Source of the DNA: Bradyrhizobium sp. Ai1a-2
GTDB taxonomy: Bacteria; Pseudomonadota; Alphaproteobacteria; Rhizobiales; Xanthobacteraceae
NCBI RefSeq assembly: GCF_000426245.1
Contig: NZ_AUEZ01000003.1
Coordinates: 1-64,000 of the forward strand
Direction: 5' to 3'
Length of the DNA: 64,000 nucleotides
The translations under genes and the position numbers were made by a program. Positions 51,375-58,718 of this stretch are shown piece after piece. Every line of letters starts with the position of its first letter. The first letter of the stretch is position 1. The notes under the pieces are model-generated. The model worked only from the letters and a program-made list of their open reading frames with translations. It was not told the DNA's origin and searched no databases.

Positions 51375-52040
51375 ATGGGGTCGGACGGATTTGAGTCCAA
51401 GAAGCTCGGCGCGTCGCCACCAGGCGGTGCCGGGCAGGGCAGGCTTGGGCCAGGTGAATATTCGGACAGAGCGCCGCGCGATCCGGCGGCGGATGCCTTC
51501 TCCGGCCTTGGCGATGCAGCGGCAAGTCTCGTCGAGATTTCCGGCGTCATCAAATGGTTCGATGCCTCGAAAGGCTATGGCTTCGTCGTCCCCGACAATG
51601 GCTGGCCCGACGTGCTTCTGCATGTGACGGTGCTCCGCCGCGACGGCTATCAGACAGCGTATGAAGGCGCGCGCGTGCTGGTCGAGTGCGTGCAGCGTGC
51701 GAAGGGCTATCAGGCGTTCCGCATCGTCTCGATGGACGAGTCGACGGCGATCCATCCGGCGCAGATGCTGCCGCCGCGGACCCATGTCACGGTCACCGCG
51801 ACCAGCGGGTTGGAGCGGGCGCAGGTCAAGTGGTTCAACCGGCTGCGCGGCTTCGGCTTCCTGACCTGCGGCGAGGGGACACCCGACATCTTCGTGCACA
51901 TGGAAACGCTGCGGCGCTTCGGCATGACCGAGCTGCGCCCCGGCCAATATGTGCTGGTGCGGTTCGGGCCCGGCTCCAAGGGCATGATGGCCGCCGAGAT
52001 CCACCCGGAGACCGGCCCGTCTGCGCTGTCGTCGCACTGA
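51375..52040 (+). CDS. Protein with two cold-shock domains
   Basis: A 221-residue protein. An acidic/Gly linker of about 55 residues is followed by cold-shock domain 1, SGVIKWFDASKGYGFVVPDN and GWPDVLLHVTVLRRDG, and after ISMDE-type spacing by domain 2, AQVKWFNRLRGFGFLTCGEG and TPDIFVHMETLRRFGM. Each has RNP1 (KGYGFV, RGFGFL) and RNP2 (VLLHV, IFVHM). Double cold-shock proteins of this kind are usual in alphaproteobacteria and bind single-stranded RNA. The 5' region (51179-51374) is long and could fold. Confidence 0.93.
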   Translation: MGSDGFESKKLGASPPGGAGQGRLGPGEYSDRAPRDPAADAFSGLGDAAASLVEISGVIKWFDASKGYGFVVPDNGWPDVLLHVTVLRRDGYQTAYEGARVLVECVQRAKGYQAFRIVSMDESTAIHPAQMLPPRTHVTVTATSGLERAQVKWFNRLRGFGFLTCGEGTPDIFVHMETLRRFGMTELRPGQYVLVRFGPGSKGMMAAEIHPETGPSALSSH

Positions 52041-52166
52041 TTTCCCGCTAAAGCTCTAACGGAAACGTGAGCCGGATGGCGCCCGTCATGTCTTTGTCCT
52101 CTGGCCATCGGCGCTGCGCTCGGGCTAGGTTCGCCGCGGTTTGATTTTGCCGTGAGTGCTATTGCC

Positions 52167-52649
52167 ATGACTTTCGATCGTGTCGCCGGGCATCGCCTGC
52201 TCGTTGGCCTGTTTGCGTCGTTCGTCCTCCTGCTTGGTGTGATCGCGAGCCCGGCCGCAAAGGCCGCGACGGTCCAGCCGCTCGAGATCGTCACCAAGAA
52301 CGGCGTGCATGTCTTCTCCGTCGAACTCGCGACGACCGAGGAGGAGAAGACGACGGGGCTGATGTACCGGAAGGAGCTGCCGGACGGCAAAGGCATGCTG
52401 TTCGACTTCTCGCCGGAGCAGCAGGTGTCGATGTGGATGAAGAACACCTATGTCTCGCTGGACATGATCTTCATCCGCGCCGACGGCCGCATCCTGCGGA
52501 TCGCCGAGAACACCGAGCCGTTGTCGACCAAGATCATCTCGTCCGGCGGGCTCGCCAAGGGCGTGCTGGAAGTGGTCGCGGGCACGGCGCAAAAATACGG
52601 CATCCAGCCAGGCGACCGGGTGGCGCACCCGCTGTTCAACGCTAAGTAG
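52167..52649 (+). CDS. DUF192-domain exported protein
   Basis: A 160-residue protein. A hydrophobic signal LLVGLFASFVLLLGVIASPA is cleaved near AKAATVQ. The DUF192 domain follows: VELATTEEEKTTGLMYRKEL, MLFDFSPEQQVSMWMKNTYV and SLDMIFIRADGRILRIAENT. The family is widespread, exported, and without proven function. The GTG at 52152 adds 5 residues. It is followed by tRNA-Pro. Confidence 0.93.
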   Translation: MTFDRVAGHRLLVGLFASFVLLLGVIASPAAKAATVQPLEIVTKNGVHVFSVELATTEEEKTTGLMYRKELPDGKGMLFDFSPEQQVSMWMKNTYVSLDMIFIRADGRILRIAENTEPLSTKIISSGGLAKGVLEVVAGTAQKYGIQPGDRVAHPLFNAK

Positions 52650-52726
52650 GCGCAAACAGGCGGCACGGCGAGCGCGCCTTGCTGGCGCCCGCCTAACCGT
52701 GTATCGACATCGCCTTGCGGATTGCT

Positions 52727-52803
52727 CGGGGTATAGCGCAGCCTGGTAGCGCGGCAGTTTTGGGTACTGCAGGTCGTTGGTTCGAATCCAGCTGCCCCGA
52801 CCA
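52727..52803 (+). tRNA. tRNA-Pro (anticodon TGG)
   Basis: CGGGGTA / TGCCCCG acceptor stem, D arm GCGCAGCCTGGTAGCGC, anticodon loop TTTGGGT (TGG), T arm TCGTTGGTTCGAATCCAGC-type, discriminator A and encoded CCA. 77 bases. The gene directly precedes a decayed integrative element with an integrase pointing at it, so its 3' end was probably the attachment site. Confidence 0.97.
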
Positions 52804-52856
52804 ACTAATCATCTGATTTTTCTCACCTTTTCAAAAGCGGTTCTGACGCTCGGTTC

Positions 52857-53567
52857 TTACGCTGTTCCGCCGTCCTCTCCGACCGCTCGCGACTGCTTGC
52901 GGGCCTCGGCGACGGCCACGATTTTCTTGTTCCGCCTGCGGATGTATCGCAGCGACATCTCCTTCTTGGTGTGGGTTAGGTTGGCCTGGATGCCCTCAAG
53001 GTTGGCCCCGGCTTCCTCCGCCTCGGTGGCGCCGCCGGCGCGGGCGTCCATGCTCTTGACGTCGAACGGAATGCCGGCGGCCTGGGCGATCTGGCGCCAC
53101 CATTTCGCGTAGGAGCGGTACCGGATCGGCAGCCCATGCTCGCCCTTCACGATCGCGCCCTTCCGCTCCTCCATCGGGACCATCTCGAGGAGTGGCATCA
53201 ACAGGTCGTAGATCGTGAGATCGAACTCGGCCGCCGCTCGGTACTTCGATTTCGATGTCCGCGTGCGCCAGCGCCAGCCCGGTACGCTTTCCCAAGTGTA
53301 GAAGCCCGACCAGGTTTCATCGTCGAGATGCAGGACCGTGATCCCGGTCGGGAAGCGGGCGTCGGCTTTGCGAGGCGCCCAGTCGCCGATGATGTCCTTT
53401 TGGCGCAGCATCAGCTCGAATTGCGAGGCGGTGCCGATCGACATGTAGAGCGCGCGTTCGCGCGGCATCTTGTCTTTGTCCGCAAGCTCGAAGGCGGTCT
53501 TTATGAAGGACCGCACATGCTGATAGGTCAGCTCCTGCTCGCGCGCCCCTTCGCGCTCAAATTGCAC
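52857..53567 (-). pseudogene. Tyrosine recombinase (integrase), N-terminus missing
   Basis: The 236 codons cover the catalytic domain only. Catalytic residues can be placed: Arg55 (FELMLRQKDIIGDW), Arg176 (KSMDARAGGA), His199 (NLTHTKKEM) and Tyr208 (SLRYIRRRNKK). The position three before Arg176 is Met instead of the common His. The N-terminal DNA-binding domain is absent; the frame is open only from 53567, where it meets the next fragment. The protein could not integrate DNA by itself. It points toward tRNA-Pro, as expected for an island integrase. Confidence 0.75.
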
Positions 53568-53590
53568 CTTGTGGAGCTCGTCAGCGAGCA

Positions 53591-54139
53591 GTGCGCATCC
53601 TCGCTTGCGACGACGATTCCTTCCTCAATGAGGTGCTCGCGGTCGACAACAAATATTACGAGCACCATTTCGACTTCAAGGACACGGTCTACGGCACGAA
53701 GCCGGGCACGCCGTTCCTCAAGACGGTCGAGAAGCTGACGCAACACGCGGCCGGCCGGACTAGCCTTAGCGCGCAGATGGTCTACCGGACGGCAAAGCGC
53801 GAGAAGCTCGCGCCGGCGACCGCGACGCTTGTCGGCGTCGAGGCCGACATCCTGCAGAAGGCCGTCGCGTTCGCGCGCGGGCTTGGCTTCCCGGTCGACG
53901 AATATCCGATCATCGTCACCGATGCGCTCGGTCCGAACATCCTCGGCATGGCGGAGAACGGACGGATTTACGCTTCGCGCCTTGCGTTCATGCAGGGCAC
54001 CAAGCGTGTCGCCGGCACGCTGATCGAGGAGTTCATCCACCTCCGCTACAAATATGAAGACGAGACCCGCGGCATGCAGGAATTCCTCTTGGACCGCCTC
54101 GTGCATCTGGGTGAGCAGATGCAGGGGGAGACGCTCTGA
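53591..54139 (+). pseudogene. C-terminal part of a large ATPase-like phage or island protein
   Basis: The 182 codons from GTG 53591 have no proper N-terminus. The last third, GRIYASRLAFMQGTKRVAGT and LIEEFIHLRYKYEDETRGMQ, then EFLLDRLVHLGEQ, resembles the C-terminal end of HSP90/MutL-type ATP-binding proteins found in phages and islands (LxEEYxHLxxGxxDxTRxMQxxL). The start is fused to the integrase fragment. It overlaps the next gene by TGATG, a sign of a former operon. Identification is tentative. Confidence 0.5.
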
Positions 54140-54408
54140 TGGCCGCCCCTAAGAGAGCGCCCGCCCCCGACGCCCGGCGCGACATGGAGAAGGAATTGGC
54201 CGCGGCCGCCGCGCTGAAATACCAGCTCGGCGAAGCCTTCGGTGACGATCACGACGTCACCCTGATCCGCGACATGATCGAGGGCTCAGTCTCAATGGCA
54301 AGGAGCAAGATCTGCGTCGCGTCGACGGAGTGTTTCGTGGCGTCGCCGTTGAGCAGGCAGGTCAGTATTCGGTCGAATTCTGGTATCGGCCTCTCACCTG
54401 GAATGTAG
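54139..54408 (+). pseudogene. Gp157-like phage protein, N-terminal part fused to other sequence
   Basis: It begins MAAPKRAPAPDARRDMEKEL, AAAAALKYQLGEAFGDDHDV and TLIRDMIEG. The DxxLIRDxIEGExxL pattern is typical of siphovirus Gp157-type proteins. After IEG (54285) the expected ETDL is replaced by unrelated codons that belong to a membrane-protein fragment in another frame, so the gene is truncated. The start overlaps the stop of the previous fragment. Confidence 0.42.
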
Positions 54409-54533
54409 CTGTGGCGCTGTTCACCGCGAGCCTCTTGGCGCTTTTCATTACGGTATTTGCTAACCAGCGCGGACTTGCAGTGGCGCGCTATACCCGAAAA
54501 GGTAGGTTCAAAAAGGCAAGTCCCCGGAGTTAG
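54282..54533 (+). pseudogene. C-terminal fragment of a YfhO-like membrane protein
   Basis: A frame open from the junction reads GLSLNGKEQDLRRVDGVFRG, VAVEQAGQYSVEFWYRPLTW, NVAVALFTASLLALFITVFA. The NGxxxxLxRVxGxFRGVxVxxGxxxVEFxYRP pattern followed by a final membrane span is typical of the C-terminus of YfhO-type glycosyltransferase-like proteins. Only the end is left, and it starts exactly where the Gp157-like piece stops. Its ending (ARYTRKGRFKKASPRS) is basic. Confidence 0.38.
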
Positions 54534-54634
54534 CATTCAACGCCGACCGCTTGCGCATTTTTGGAGCGCCTGAGCGGTCCCGGCGGCCCGGCCAAGGCCA
54601 TTTTCTGAACCTGGCGTGAAGAGGTAAGGCAATT

Positions 54635-54832
54635 TTGCTGCCTAACAAAGCGCTAACACACATCTATCGCGGTCGCTGCGAAGAACGGAAGGGACAATGT
54701 TGCCGCCTGGTCGTCCGCGGCAACAAGAACCGCTGCCTTGTCGAATTCCTAGATGGCTTCCGGTTGATGACGAACCGAAACACGCTTCGAGCGGTGAAGC
54801 CGACCAAGTCAGTGTCAGTGCGGCTTCGGTGA
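54635..54832 (+). CDS. Small phage- or island-type hypothetical protein
   Basis: Sixty-five residues: IYRGRCEERKGQCCRLVVRG, NKNRCLVEFLDGFRLMTNRN, TLRAVKP. The pattern RGxxCRxVVRGxxNxxLVEFxDGxRxxTxRNxLR is familiar from short proteins of rhizobial prophages and islands. The start is a TTG at 54635 without a clear ribosome-binding site. No function known. Confidence 0.46.
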   Translation: MLPNKALTHIYRGRCEERKGQCCRLVVRGNKNRCLVEFLDGFRLMTNRNTLRAVKPTKSVSVRLR

Positions 54833-55099
54833 GCGCGACGGCGCGAGAACCGAGCCGCCAATCCGCACCTCGAAATGCCGCTTCCGCCGAACCGGCTACC
54901 CGTCACCAAGGCGCATGCTTCACCTTTCCGCACGCGGGGGCCCGTAGTTTTCCGGGGGAGAACGGGGACAGCTGGGGTGGTACCACTGTCAGAGGGACGG
55001 AGCCGGTACCTTTTTCAGGATGGCAAGCATTTTTATCCAGTCCCCCGAAGCGCATGATTTTACGCTCGTTTCTGTATTCAAAGTTATTTCGAGGGGTTC

Positions 55100-55312
55100 A
55101 TGGGACGCCGTTGGTCTGATCTGGACATTGACGATCTCAAACGAATGGCTCGTTGCGATTACCCAGCACAAAGCATCGCGCAGATGCTGCATCGATCGCC
55201 CAGTGGTGTGATCGCGAAAGCCTACGAGCTGAAGATTTCTCTTCAGTCTCATCACCGGCTGCTTCCCCGTGGCTTCAAGCGGCCGCGGCCACGCGGGTTT
55301 TCGCTCAACTGA
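55100..55312 (+). CDS. Small helix-turn-helix protein
   Basis: Seventy residues. GRRWSDLDIDDLKRMARCDY, PAQSIAQMLHRSPSGVIAKA and YELKISLQ look like a single HTH: the W..D...L..M helix, then SIAQMLHRSPSGVIAKA as turn and recognition helix, as in GcrA-like or SANT-like small regulators. A basic tail (LLPRGFKRPRPRGFSLN) follows. TCGAGGGGTTC precedes ATG. It probably belonged to the nearby element. Confidence 0.52.
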   Translation: MGRRWSDLDIDDLKRMARCDYPAQSIAQMLHRSPSGVIAKAYELKISLQSHHRLLPRGFKRPRPRGFSLN

Positions 55313-55769
55313 GCCGCGGCGCCGATCGGAGCGATGGTTACAGCGATTGGCCCGGAAGGCTGCAGCGGGCGAGTGGCCCGCTTACGACCCGCACGGCTCG
55401 CCTTGCCTCGCGCGATCTCTTTCGCCGGCTGGTAAGCGTTCTGGCTTCTGCCGCCAGGACCCGCCTGCGGAGATTATGAAGTTCAGCCATTCGTTGGGTC
55501 ATTACCCGGACCTTCTTGCGCAGAGCTCCGGCTGAAATCACACGACAACTTTTGATTATCATTCAAACACACATATCGACTAGGAATAGAGGAATAAGTA
55601 CCTAAGCACCTTCGGCGGACTAGGGAATACCATCGCCGGGCGCTGTTCCCAAATGGGGACAGGCCCTCTCTCTATTCACAGATCGATGAAATTGGTGCTC
55701 GTCCCCGGATCAAGCCGTTGAAATGGCGTGGCAAATGCCGGCTTGGCTAGGCCCGAAGCCGCTCCGCGC
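55313..55769. other. Intergenic region, probable outer edge of the element
   Basis: About 450 bases with no convincing gene. The central part (55540-55620) is AT-rich, reading CTTTTGATTATCATTCAAAC and ACACATATCGACTAGGAATA, unlike the flanks. I found no copy of the tRNA-Pro 3' end. Confidence 0.4.
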
Positions 55770-55967
55770 TTACGGTTCGGGGTGCGCCTGCTGCCCCATC
55801 TCCAATCCGTGCCGGCGCCCCCGCGCAATGCCCTCGGCGATCGCCTTCGCGACACTCTCGGCGTCAGCGGGAGAGAGTTGGTCGAGTGGCTTCCATGAGC
55901 GCGCTATTTGGCGAGCGCGCTCCATGTCTTCGTACAGAGCAATGGGAGGAGGCGGTTTGACTGGCAT
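55770..55967 (-). CDS. Small hypothetical protein
   Basis: Sixty-five residues: MPVKPPPPIALYEDMERARQ, IARSWKPLDQLSPADAESVA, KAIAEGIARGRRHGLEMGQQ. Helical, with a LSPADAESVAKAIAEGIARGR section that I recall at the end of some longer Bradyrhizobium proteins. It may be a genuine small gene or a fragment. Confidence 0.42.
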   Translation of the reverse strand: MPVKPPPPIALYEDMERARQIARSWKPLDQLSPADAESVAKAIAEGIARGRRHGLEMGQQAHPEP

Positions 55968-56120
55968 TTTCGTAACTCCGCAACCGCAATCTACCTGAAT
56001 CTACATTGCCTGGATGAGTTCAGGTATGCGTTTGATCGCGGGAATTCCGCATTTTGCTCGTCGCGGATGCATGGTCGGGCGTGTCGTCAAGCGTCGGCGC
56101 GATCACACCGCTCTCCTTGC

Positions 56121-56450
56121 TCAACGCGAACACGTCAACCGCGCGAGATGTCCTGATCGGTAGATCAGGAAAAGATCGCCTGTGTAGTGGAAATACTCGC
56201 CCGTGAAATCCTTGGTTCTGAACCTTAGTTGAATCTTGTTGTTGCTGACGACCGAAGCGCGCTGCGGGCCGTTCCCGGTATCGATCGAAACCGGCGGACC
56301 GAGGGCAAGCGTCACGGTTTTTGTCGAGGGCGCGGATGCGGTCGGATCGAACAGGGAGCCGCTGCAGGCGAGCGCGGCAGGCTGGGCGGCGGCGGCCGAA
56401 GCAAACAGTGAGGCAAGAGATGACAGAATTATCAAGGAGGTTCTGAACAT
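56121..56450 (-). CDS. Secreted hypothetical protein
   Basis: A 109-residue protein from ATG 56450. Signal peptide MFRTSLIILSSLASLFASAA, cleaved near AAAQPAA. Mature part: ALACSGSLFDPTASAPSTKT, VTLALGPPVSIDTGNGPQRA, then KIQLRFRTKDFTGEYFHYTG and LFLIYRSGHLARLTCSR. Two Cys at the ends of the mature chain could pair. The beta-rich shape and the ending YRxSGxLxxxxC recur in small exported Bradyrhizobium proteins. AAGGAGG lies just ahead of ATG. Confidence 0.64.
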   Translation of the reverse strand: MFRTSLIILSSLASLFASAAAAQPAALACSGSLFDPTASAPSTKTVTLALGPPVSIDTGNGPQRASVVSNNKIQLRFRTKDFTGEYFHYTGDLFLIYRSGHLARLTCSR

Positions 56451-56633
56451 TGATGGCTCCGAAAGGGATTCAAGAAATCGCGGCGGGACTTGCAGGGGGA
56501 GCATAGTAGGTGCCGTCAGGGTTCGCTAGCAACGGTTGTGGTTGCCGAAGCGCACGTCGAATCGTCAGTCCGGACGATGTCGTGCCCCGGGGCTGCTGCG
56601 ATCTGTCGGACAGTCAGCGGAGAGGCAGAAACC

Positions 56634-56792
56634 TCAGTCGTTTGACGTAAGGAACGGCAGTACCGGCACGTCGATGCCGATGGCCAATTCGAGGACGGCA
56701 CCGATCGCAGCGATTGCCGCGGACAATTCAAGCAGGATGAATGCGAGGAGTGCGCTGAGCCCGATGATTGCGTTCTTGCGGCCGTTCCACAT
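56634..56792 (-). CDS. Small membrane protein (52 aa)
   Basis: MWNGRKNAIIGLSALLAFIL, LELSAAIAAIGAVLELAIGI, DVPVLPFLTSND. A two-span or one long hairpin membrane protein with a basic N-terminus, the typical shape of a real small membrane protein. The ribosome-binding site is weak (GCAGGCGACATC). No family known. Confidence 0.5.
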   Translation of the reverse strand: MWNGRKNAIIGLSALLAFILLELSAAIAAIGAVLELAIGIDVPVLPFLTSND

Positions 56793-56979
56793 GATGTCGC
56801 CTGCAATCCTGGCTCTCGCAACGAAAGCTCGATTTGGCCGGTTGGGTCTTGGGCCGGGGATCCGGTACGGTGAATCCGCTTTAGCATCGCGGCCACCGTG
56901 CTCAAGATGAGCTTGATCTTAACCTAACCGATCAACCTTAACGCTGTGCGGCGGTGGCCGTCGTGGTCCTGTGGCCGCT

Positions 56980-57330
56980 TCAGCATCCGCGACAGATCGA
57001 TCCGATCATCTTGTCGACCTTGGCGTCTTCGCGATCGAGCGTGGGATCGGTGCCAAGCAGCGGACCTTTCTGGGGACCGTTGGCAATGCCTTCGGACGAA
57101 AGCGCGGTTCCGAGCGAGTTGGTGCCGGGCGTGGCAGGATTGGTTCCAAAAGCGCCGCCGGTGACCGGCAGGCCACCGCTTGTGGGCAGGCCGCTGCTCA
57201 TCGGCATGCCTCCGTGCATGCCCATGCCTCCCATACCGTGGCCCATGCCGCCTCCGCCGCCGCGCGCGAATGCTGCGGCGGTCGAGAGACCGACGGCGAG
57301 GGCGATGCAGAGAAGGGATAGTTTCTTCAT
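56980..57330 (-). CDS. Secreted Gly/Met-rich protein ending in ICRGC
   Basis: A 116-residue protein from ATG 57330. Signal peptide MKKLSLLCIALAVGLSTAAA, cleaved near AFA. A Gly/Met/His-rich segment GGGGGMGHGMGGMGMHGGMP, which could bind copper or other metals, is followed by a Ser/Gly/Pro linker and DREDAKVDKMIGSICRGC with the stop right after Cys. The last 18 residues match the ends of the proteins at 28483 and 38576. AGGAGTCTCGCC precedes ATG. No named family. Confidence 0.8.
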   Translation of the reverse strand: MKKLSLLCIALAVGLSTAAAFARGGGGGMGHGMGGMGMHGGMPMSSGLPTSGGLPVTGGAFGTNPATPGTNSLGTALSSEGIANGPQKGPLLGTDPTLDREDAKVDKMIGSICRGC

Positions 57331-57505
57331 GGCGAGACTCCTGTCTTCGCGAGACGGCGCGGCCGATCCATTCGGGCGGCGCCAGCACAAACAGGATGTA
57401 GGCATTGCGGTCCCGCGCAATGCGTTCGCGCTCATCAAATCCTCTGGCGCGAGGCCTCGCGCCGGATCGCGGCCACGAGAGCGACGGCGATGCCGTTCAT
57501 GAGTC

Positions 57506-58687
57506 TCAACGATTTGTAACCAAGGCCTTCGTGTGGGCGGCGATGGCCGCTTCCTCGTCGGTGGGGACCACCAGGGTTGCGACGCGCGCAGTCCTTGCGC
57601 CGATCCGGAGTTCATTGGCGCTGTTGGCGTGATCATCGAGGTCGACGCCGAGCCAGCCAAGACCCGCGCAGATCTGCTTGCGCACCTCGGGACTGTTCTC
57701 GCCGATGCCCGCGGTGAAGACGATCGCGTCCAGGCCGCCCAGGCTGTGGGTCATCGCGGCGATCGCCGCGCCGGCGCGGAAGGCGAACAGTTCGAGCGCT
57801 TCCGCGGCACGGGGATCGTCGCTCCGGGTGAGCACGCGCACGTCGGCGCTGATCCCGGACACGCCGAGCAGTCCGGATTTGTAATAGAGCACGTGCTCGA
57901 TCTCGTCAGCCGAAAGCCCGCGCTGCTGCTGCAGGTAGAGCGGCAGGCCGGGATCGATCGCGCCGCAGCGCGTGCCCATCATCAGCCCGTCCAGTGTCGT
58001 GAAGCTCATCGTCGTGTCGATACTGCGCCCGTTGCGCATTGCGCACAGGCTGGCGCCGCTGCCGAGATGGGCCGTCACGATCCGCCCCATCGCCAGATCC
58101 GGTGCGATCTCGCGTAAACGGCGGGCGATGAACTCGTAGGAGAGCCCGTGAAAGCCGTAGCGGCGCACGCCTTCCTGTTCGAAATGCCGCGGCAGCGCGA
58201 AGCGGCTCATCGGCGGCGCGATGCTGTGGTGGAAGGCGGTATCGAAGCAGGCGACCTGCGGCAGGTCCGGCCGCAGCTTCTGCATCGCCTCGATCGGCGC
58301 GAGACAGACCGGCTGGTGCAACGGCGCGAGTGGGGTGAGCTCGCGCAGCGCCTGCAGGATGGCCGGCGTCACCTTCACCGGTTCAGAGAATTTCAGGCCG
58401 CCATGGACGACGCGGTGACCGACCGCGACGAGGGCTCCACCTGCCAGGAATTCGTCGATCCAATGCAGGAGATCGGAAAAGAAGCTTTCGTCGTCCGCCT
58501 CCGTCGCGGCGTGCCGCTCGAACAGCACTTTGCCGTGCAGGTCCTTCACGATCATCTGCGGCTGATGCTGATGATGGTCGAGCATGCCCTTGCAGAGCAG
58601 CGCGGGATCGCCCGACCCGCCGCTCGCAAACAGCGCCAGCTTGATCGTTGACGATCCCGCGTTGAGGACGAGGAGGGCGTTCGGCAT
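57506..58687 (-). CDS. ackA: Acetate kinase
   Basis: A 393-residue enzyme that makes ATP and acetate from acetyl phosphate. N-terminal LLVLNAGSSTIKLALF, the phosphate-binding DTAFHHSIAP, YGFHGLSYEFIARRL, IVTAHLGSGASLCAMRNGRS, and the C-terminal IVFTAGIGENSPEVRK. All catalytic Asp, Arg and His positions are present. I start at ATG 58687 (MPNALLVLNAG); ATG 58702 is also possible. It begins 31 bases after the phosphoketolase gene on the same strand, so one operon: acetyl phosphate from Xfp goes directly to AckA. Confidence 0.96.
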   Translation of the reverse strand: MPNALLVLNAGSSTIKLALFASGGSGDPALLCKGMLDHHQHQPQMIVKDLHGKVLFERHAATEADDESFFSDLLHWIDEFLAGGALVAVGHRVVHGGLKFSEPVKVTPAILQALRELTPLAPLHQPVCLAPIEAMQKLRPDLPQVACFDTAFHHSIAPPMSRFALPRHFEQEGVRRYGFHGLSYEFIARRLREIAPDLAMGRIVTAHLGSGASLCAMRNGRSIDTTMSFTTLDGLMMGTRCGAIDPGLPLYLQQQRGLSADEIEHVLYYKSGLLGVSGISADVRVLTRSDDPRAAEALELFAFRAGAAIAAMTHSLGGLDAIVFTAGIGENSPEVRKQICAGLGWLGVDLDDHANSANELRIGARTARVATLVVPTDEEAAIAAHTKALVTNR

Positions 58688-58718
58688 CTTCTTGGGCCTC
58701 AACGCTTGGAGTCAGGCA

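Larger units (their letters stand above)
52804..54540. mobile_element. Remnant of an integrative element at tRNA-Pro
   Basis: An integrase gene fragment (minus strand), the C-terminal part of a probable ATPase, a phage-like small gene and a membrane-protein C-terminus follow each other without intact genes. Junctions at about 53570-53590 and 54282-54286 join unrelated pieces. Integrase next to a tRNA 3' end is the classic arrangement. I found no second copy of the tRNA end to mark the far boundary, which may lie near 55.5 kb. Confidence 0.6.

Noticed and set aside
52804..55700. Right-hand attachment site copying the 3' end of tRNA-Pro
   Set aside because: I looked for GGTTCGAATCCAGC and GCTGCCCCGACCA downstream and did not see a second copy.
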